Positions 58,450-64,000 of a stretch of 64,000 bases of DNA are shown piece after piece. Origin of the DNA: Eucalyptus grandis (taxonomy: Eukaryota; Streptophyta; Magnoliopsida; Myrtales; Myrtaceae); NCBI RefSeq assembly GCF_016545825.1, contig NC_052620.1:930001-994000 (forward strand). The letters are read 5' to 3'. The notes beneath the pieces were generated by a model. That model was not told the DNA's origin, ran no database searches, and saw nothing but the letters and a program-made list of their open reading frames with translations. The translations under genes and the position numbers were made by a program. Within the stretch, counting starts at the first letter, position 1, and each line of letters opens with the position of its first letter.

Positions 58450-58644
58450 AATCTCCACATTAACTTCAATTCTCTAAAAGAGCATTATCCCAAACAACAC
58501 AAGACCGCTCTCCCTCACCATCTAAAGTGACCATACATGGCCACCCCCAAAATGATAAAATTGATGATGCACACCCTAAGCCTACATGAGTGTACTTAGT
58601 GTAGGAAATAAGGGATGAAATGCCACCAACTCTATCTAAACAAC

Positions 58645-61600
58645 TCAAATGGCGAAAACATCAATCAAGTCCAAGCAATGCTTGAACTTGATCAAAGGAA
58701 CTAATTTGGTCAACATATTTGCCGGATTATACATCGTAAATACTTTTTTCATCATAACCATACCCTTAACAACCTTATTACATACAAAATGATACCATAT
58801 GTCGATATGTTTTGTAGGGGTGATCGGTTCCCGGTTCGGTCTAGTTCCAAGGTGGAACCGGGAATCGGACCGGGAAAACCGATTCCCAATTTTGGGAACC
58901 GTGGACCGGACCATTGGTTCCGGTCCGGTCCGGTTCGGTCCAATAGGATCGGCACTTTCTTTTTTCACTAAATAACAACCATTCATTAAAGAACAATCAT
59001 GCTCCAAGACCGATCAATTTAATTCGGTTCTCGGGCGATCTAATAAAACTACTCATACGTGTTTTCACGTGCAAAATATTCAAACTTCACTTGCGTGAAT
59101 ATTAATCATAATTTATGTGTTTCACTCTTAATTTTAAGCATAAAAGCCATGAACAATTGGAGTAAAATCTGTGCTTGACTTAGGTTTTATAGACAATTTC
59201 TCTTCTATGCTTTAAATGTTTAGTCGATGTCGGACTCCGTTTGCAAGTGAGGGGAGCAAGAGAGAGAGTGAGCATGAGGAACTCCTAGAGCCTTATCCCA
59301 CATCGAGTAGAAGATAAAACTAATAAATAAGTTTTCTAAGAGCTTTGGTGGTCTCTTGGCCACATAAGAGGTTGTTACCTCAATTGCAATTCTGATTGCA
59401 ACAAATTTTATATATAATATTAATATATTATATGTGTTTATATATTATATGTATATAAATTATATATAAAAAAAATTGGTCCAGTCCGGTCGGTCTCGGT
59501 CGGTCCGGTTCCCACCTTGGAACCGGGAACCGGATCGCCGACCGTGGGAACCACCCAAAACCGGCCGGTCCGGTCCTGGTTCGGCGGTTTCCGTTGCACA
59601 CCCCTAATGTTTTGTCCTCCCGTGATACATCATGTTTTTTTATTAACCGGATCGCATTTTGGTTATTGCAAAAGATAATGAAGGCTTCTTTTCGTTTCGC
59701 ATCAAGTTTTGTAACCAAATGCTTCAATCAAAAAGCTTCCTTTACTGCTTTTGCTATTGCCATATATTCTATTTTGGTAGTAGATAAAGCAATTGTGTCC
59801 TGCAAAGTTGCTTTCCGACAAAGTGCAAAACCACCAAGCGTAAAAATATAATCTGTCAAAGATCTCATTTTGTCTAGATCATCTGTATAGTTAGAATCAA
59901 CGAAGCCAACAATTGATAGTCCTATATCATAACCTTTATTAAAGACCAAACCATATATGGGGTACCCCGGATGTACCAAAGAATTCATTTCACAACTTGC
60001 CAATGAGTTTTATTCGGATGTGCCATATGCCTACTCACAACACTAACAACCCCTGAAATATCTAAATGAGTGCAAACCATAGCATACATGAGACTACATA
60101 GCACTAGAATATGAAATTGGAGGCATCTCCTCTTCCTCTTCTTTTGTTCTGGGCAACAAAGAAGCCGAAAGCCTAAAATCTGATGTCAAATGAGTATTTA
60201 CCGATTTAGCATTCTTTGTGCCAAAGCGCTCAAATACTTTCTCAATATACTTCTTCTACGAAAGGTATAACTTCCTAACCTATCTGTCTCTATGAATTTC
60301 TATATCTAAAATTTTCTTGGCAGTTCTAAGTTTTTTCATCTCAAATTCCCTACTAAGTTGCCTCTTCAAATTTTGTATTTCTAATATGTTTTTCATTGCA
60401 ATGAGCATCTCATTCACATATAATAATAAATAGATAAGAGAACTATCATGCAATCTCTTATAGTACACACAATTATCATGCGCGTTTCGTGAGTAACCAT
60501 GACTCAACATAAAGCTATCAAACCTCTTGTACCATTGCCACGGAGATTACTTGAAACCTTTCGACCTACAAAGGTGATCTTCTTTACCCTCAATAAATCT
60601 CTCGGGTTGAGACACATAGATTATCTCTTTAAGCTTGCCATGCAAAAAAGCAGTCTTGACATCAAGTTACTCAAGTTCTATATCATAAAGGGCTACTAAC
60701 ACGAGTAACACATGGATAGAATAATGTTTTATAACTAGAGAGAACACTTCATTGAAATAGATCTGCTCCTTCTAACTAAAACCTTTCACTACCAAACGTG
60801 TCTTAAATCTTTCATCTTTAACTCTTGGAATTCCCTCTTTTTTTTGAAGACCCACTTGCACTCAACAGCTCTTTTGCCTTCAAGTAATTTCACAAGATGC
60901 CAAGTTTGGTTCTTATGAAGAGATTCCATATCTTCATTCATCGGAACAAGCCACTTTTCAAATTTAAAACAAATAGTGGCTTCATGGAATGTAGAAGGTT
61001 CTTCAATATCAAGCTCTTCAGTAACTATAAGAGCATATGCTACCAAATCAGTGTAACCATACCTTTAGGGAGACTTAATTTGTCATTTAGCCCTCTCTGC
61101 AGTCAAACTTTGATGTTGCTCAATTTATTCTACTTCTTCTTTCATAGAATCTGAAACTTGTTACTCATTGTCACTTTCTAGTTGAATAGGAACATATTCA
61201 ATTATTTTCTATGGATGCTTTACATGAAGCTCCACCTCATTCCAAACATTCTCCTCATGAATACCAGTAAACTCAGTAACAACCCTTCTCTTTCCAAGCA
61301 TAAAATTTTCATCAAAAGTAACATTCCTACTAATTATAAATTTTGATGACTGAGGGTCAGAACACCATAATCTATATCATTTAATCCCATTTGCATAATC
61401 AGCAAAATATACTGCTTGACCCAAGGTTCAAGCTTACCCTCTTTTACATGATAATAAGTATGACATCTAAATATTTTTAAATTAGAATAATCAAAAGGTT
61501 TACCATACCATATCTCATTAGTAGTCTTACATTCAATTGTGATTGAAGGAGAATGATTTACTAAATAACATGCCGTGTTCACAACTTCAATCCAAAAATC

Positions 61601-62186
61601 TTTTCCAAGTGCAGTATCAGAAAGCATACATCTATCTTTATCTAAAAGTGTCCAATTCATGCGCTCTGCCACCTCAGTCTATTGAGGTGTGTACTTGATT
61701 ATTTGATATCGAACAATCCCCGAATTTTCACAATATTTGTTGAAATCACCTATGTAAAACTCAAGACCATTGTCTGCTTTGAAACACTTTATCTTCTTCT
61801 CAATTTGATTTTCTATTAACATCTTCTACTCCTTGAAGTAGCAAAAACGTTACTTTTACGCTTCAAGAAATAAATAGAGACCTTCTTGGAAAAATCATCA
61901 ACAAATGTCAGAAGATAAACTGCACCACCCTTAGATGTTACTTATGTTGGTCCCCACAAATTGAAGTGAATATAGTCAATTGTACCCTTCATTAAGTGTA
62001 TATCTGTATTGAAACTTACTTTGCGCCGCTTTCCGAAAACATAATGTTCACAAAAGTCAAGTAAGACCATATGATTCTCACAAAGCAAACCACATTTAAT
62101 CAAGATAGTCATTCATCTTTTGCTTATGTGGCCCAATCGCATATCCCACAACATTGATTTTTTAGAATCTAAAGAGGATGCTATAT
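58645..62186 (-). pseudogene. Copia pol remnant: integrase, RT, RNase H
   Basis: Integrase zinc region near 62050 (CEHYVFGK) and core near 61960 (DYIHFNLWGPT); C-terminal integrase NHSPSITIECKTTNEIW (61334-61672). RT part at 60789-61046 (SLHKNQTWHLVKLLEGKRAV, CKWVFKKK) and 60280-60510, where the catalytic YVDD has become YVNE. RNase H at 59728-60003 (FVDSNYTDDLDKMRSLTDYI) continues at 59615-59727, is split by the hAT-like element, then resumes with KHIDIWYHFVCNKV and ends in NPANMLTKLV before the stop at 58645. Many stops; inactive. Confidence 0.85.
58815..59606. mobile_element. hAT-like non-autonomous element, 792 bp, inside copia RNase H
   Basis: The termini TAGGGGTG and CACCCCTA are perfect inverted repeats. 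They are flanked by the perfect 8-bp duplication ATGTTTTG (58807-58814 and 59607-59614), the hAT signature. Subterminal DNA on both sides is packed with GGTTCCCGGTTCGG / CCGGTCCGGT motifs in inverted orientation. The interior (about 59040-59440) is AT-rich with no transposase. Removing it and one duplication restores continuity of the RNase H reading across the site, confirming a clean insertion. Confidence 0.93.
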
Positions 62187-62189
62187 TTA

Positions 62190-62866
62190 GGGCCTGCATG
62201 GTAACGTTTATGTTTTTCTCAATTTTTATTCTTTTCTATTCTTTTGTTCTCTGGAACAAAAAAAGAATAGAAATTCATTTGATAAAACTTTTGTTCTCGG
62301 GAAAAGATTTGGAACAGAAATAAGAAATAAAAAATAGTAAATTCTTGTTTCCGGAAACAATTTCTAGAAATAAGCAAATTTTTCTTTTCTTTCTTTTCTT
62401 TCTTTTCTTTTGTTTTTCTTGCTTGTTGCGGCCTTGGGTGGCTGCCTACCAACCACCAGCCACCTTCGCCTGGCCGCCGATGACAGCCACCGATTACCGT
62501 TGCCACTATTGACCGCTGGCCGTCGTCGTAGGACCGCCGACCGCCGTTGTCGCCGGACCGCTGACCGCCGTTGTCGCCGCCGCCCGTCGCCCGTCGCCGA
62601 CGGGCGGCGGGCAATGGCAAGCGAGTGATGGGCGGTGGCGAGACGGCGGTCGGCGGTCCATGAGCAAGAATAAAAAAAAACAAATAAATACAAAATAAAA
62701 TTGTATCAAATGTATTTCTATTCTTTTTCTATTTCAAAAATATAAATTTTGTATAGTTACCAAATATCTTATTTTATTTAGAAATTGTTCCCCATAATAG
62801 AAATAAAAAAGAACTATTTCTAAAAAGAAACTGTTCCCCAGCCAAGAAACGTTATCATGCGCACCC
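62190..62866. mobile_element. PIF/Harbinger-like non-autonomous element, 677 bp, inside copia
   Basis: Flanked by TTA (62187-62189 and 62867-62869). The termini GGGCCTGCATGGTAACGTT and AACGTTATCATGCGCACCC are inverted repeats at 15 of 19 positions. AT-rich arms enclose a GC-rich core at about 62425-62660 made of GCCGCCG / CCGTTGTCGCC repeats. No transposase. It interrupts the GAG-pre-integrase region of the minus-strand copia element (WDMRLGHISK lies just to its left). Same design as 3143-3767. Confidence 0.85.
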
Positions 62867-63989
62867 TTAAAGAAACCACAACTGTACTTCCTTGTAAAAT
62901 GTAAAGTTTTTTTTTTTTTTTTTTTAATGTTATCTCTTATAATAGTCAATGAGCCTTTTGAAACTTTCAAAACCCCACCTCCACCTATGTACATGCATTC
63001 AATGGAATCTAAAGTGCTCAATGAAATAAGGTTTTTCTTCAAACCTGGGATGTGTCTAACATTTATCAAAATTCTTACTACATTGTCATGACATTTAATT
63101 TACATTTTACCAATAATTACAATCCTGCAAATTGCATTGGTACCCATCAAAACTAAACCATAATTGATTTTCTCATATATATGGAACCAATTTCTATGTG
63201 GACACATGTGGTATGAACATGCTGAATCCAAAATCCATGCATTATTGACATGACAATCTGAAGACAAAACAGTAAGAACATTGTCTGTATTAACGGACTT
63301 GTTATTTTTCACTAAACTAGCCAAATCAGAATTCTCCATGAATTTCTTCCCCTTGGCTTTGAGCATTGGACGCTCACTTTAGTAGTGCTCAAATTTGTGA
63401 CAGTAGTAACACTCCACTTTACTCTTATCTCCGTTCAATCTAAATTTCAAACACGCTTAACTAATATTGCATCTATCACAATGATTTGACCTTTTCCTGG
63501 CAATTAAGCCATCAACTTTATCACCATTGCTACTCGCATTCAATTTGTACACATCTCCACGGAATTCAATGAGGCTTTCACATCCTCAAGAGCTATGGAT
63601 TTCCTTCGATATAGCATAGAATTCACAAAATTCTTATACAAGCTTGGCAATGAACATGACACAATTAGGGCCTGATTTTCATCATCTAACTTCAAATCTA
63701 GATCTTTTATATCCATAATGATTTTATCAAATTCATCTAGATGTTCTTGGATTAGAGTACCTTCTTGCATCTTTAGCGTGTAAAGACGCTGGGTCAGAAA
63801 TAATTTTGTTGTAAGAGATTTCTTTATGTAGAGGCTCTCCAAGTTATCCCACAATTCCAAAGCTGTTTCTTCATCTACGATTTCACGAAGCACCTTATTG
63901 GATAGAGATAATCGGATGGTGCTATGCGCCTTTTCTTCCATCTTCTCAATCTCAACTGTAGTCATATCGTTGGTATAATTTCTATCCAA
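62867..63989 (-). pseudogene. Copia gag and protease remnant
   Basis: Gag-like frame at 63540-63989 (TALELWDNLESLYIKKSLTT, LIQEHLDEFDKIIMDI), a nucleocapsid zinc-knuckle region near 63380-63500 that is broken by stops, and the protease at 63100-63366 with AWILDSACSYHMCPHRNWF. The usual DSG(A/C) has become DSAC, changing the glycine of the active-site triad. The next frame (62734-63069) holds VRHIPGLKKNLISLSTLDS. The N-terminus of Gag probably continues past the right edge. Confidence 0.8.
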
Positions 63990-64000
63990 GTCTCTAATCA

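Larger units (their letters stand above)
57875..64000 (-). mobile_element. Second Ty1-copia element, minus strand, partial and decayed
   Basis: Pol and gag remnants run from the right window edge to 58645, in the order gag, protease, integrase, RT, RNase H on the minus strand, followed by a putative 3' LTR. The 5' LTR lies outside. It is broken by many stops and frameshifts and by two DNA transposons (62190-62866 in the region before integrase, 58815-59606 in RNase H). It is a different copia lineage from the intronic element at 34467, judged by protein and LTR sequence. Confidence 0.88.

Overview
This is nuclear DNA from a flowering plant, most likely a woody eudicot. Genes carry many GT-AG introns, the intergenic DNA is AT-rich and full of transposons, and the encoded proteins belong to plant families. 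I cannot name the species from the sequence. Four genes are supported: a carboxylesterase of the CXE18 / GID1-like group (+, 6184-7202), the maintenance DNA methyltransferase MET1 (-, 23335 down to 14168, 11 exons), a 21-exon coiled-coil protein with a C-terminal A9/Ig-like region (-, 49741 down to 29348), and an ammonium transporter of the AMT2/AMT3 subfamily (-, 55153 down to 53101, 3 exons).

Layout. 0-6 kb is gene-poor, with a 92-bp minisatellite and a small TTA-flanked transposon. 6.2-13.8 kb holds the carboxylesterase and three diverged copies of its 3' flank. The middle copy is split by a nested transposon: a 3.6-kb outer element with a 9-bp target duplication that contains two ~1.3-kb inverted-repeat elements with GC-rich cores. 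14-24 kb is MET1. 24-29 kb is intergenic, with one 1.1-kb element whose core looks like a captured F-box/LRR fragment. 29-50 kb is the coiled-coil gene; its 5.9-kb intron 11 hosts a complete but decayed Ty1-copia element with paired 242-bp LTRs. 53-55 kb is the ammonium transporter. 58-64 kb is a second copia element on the minus strand, running off the window and itself broken by a hAT-like and a PIF/Harbinger-like element.

MET1, the transporter and the carboxylesterase are each nearly complete but carry small indels that break the frame: two single-base losses, one two-base loss, and three indels respectively. For MET1 and the transporter, correcting only these indels makes the summed exon length divisible by three. 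Several sit in homopolymer or dinucleotide runs. Uncorrected long-read assembly errors are therefore at least as likely as true pseudogenes. The 21-exon gene is fully open over 2355 coding bases.

The genes do not form a pathway: they act in nitrogen uptake, epigenetic maintenance, ester hydrolysis and an unassigned, possibly cytoskeletal, role. The most distinctive feature is a recurring transposon design, AT-rich inverted arms around a GC-rich core, found with both 9-bp (Mutator-like) and 3-bp (PIF-like) target duplications. Two of these cores contain stretches that read like captured gene fragments.
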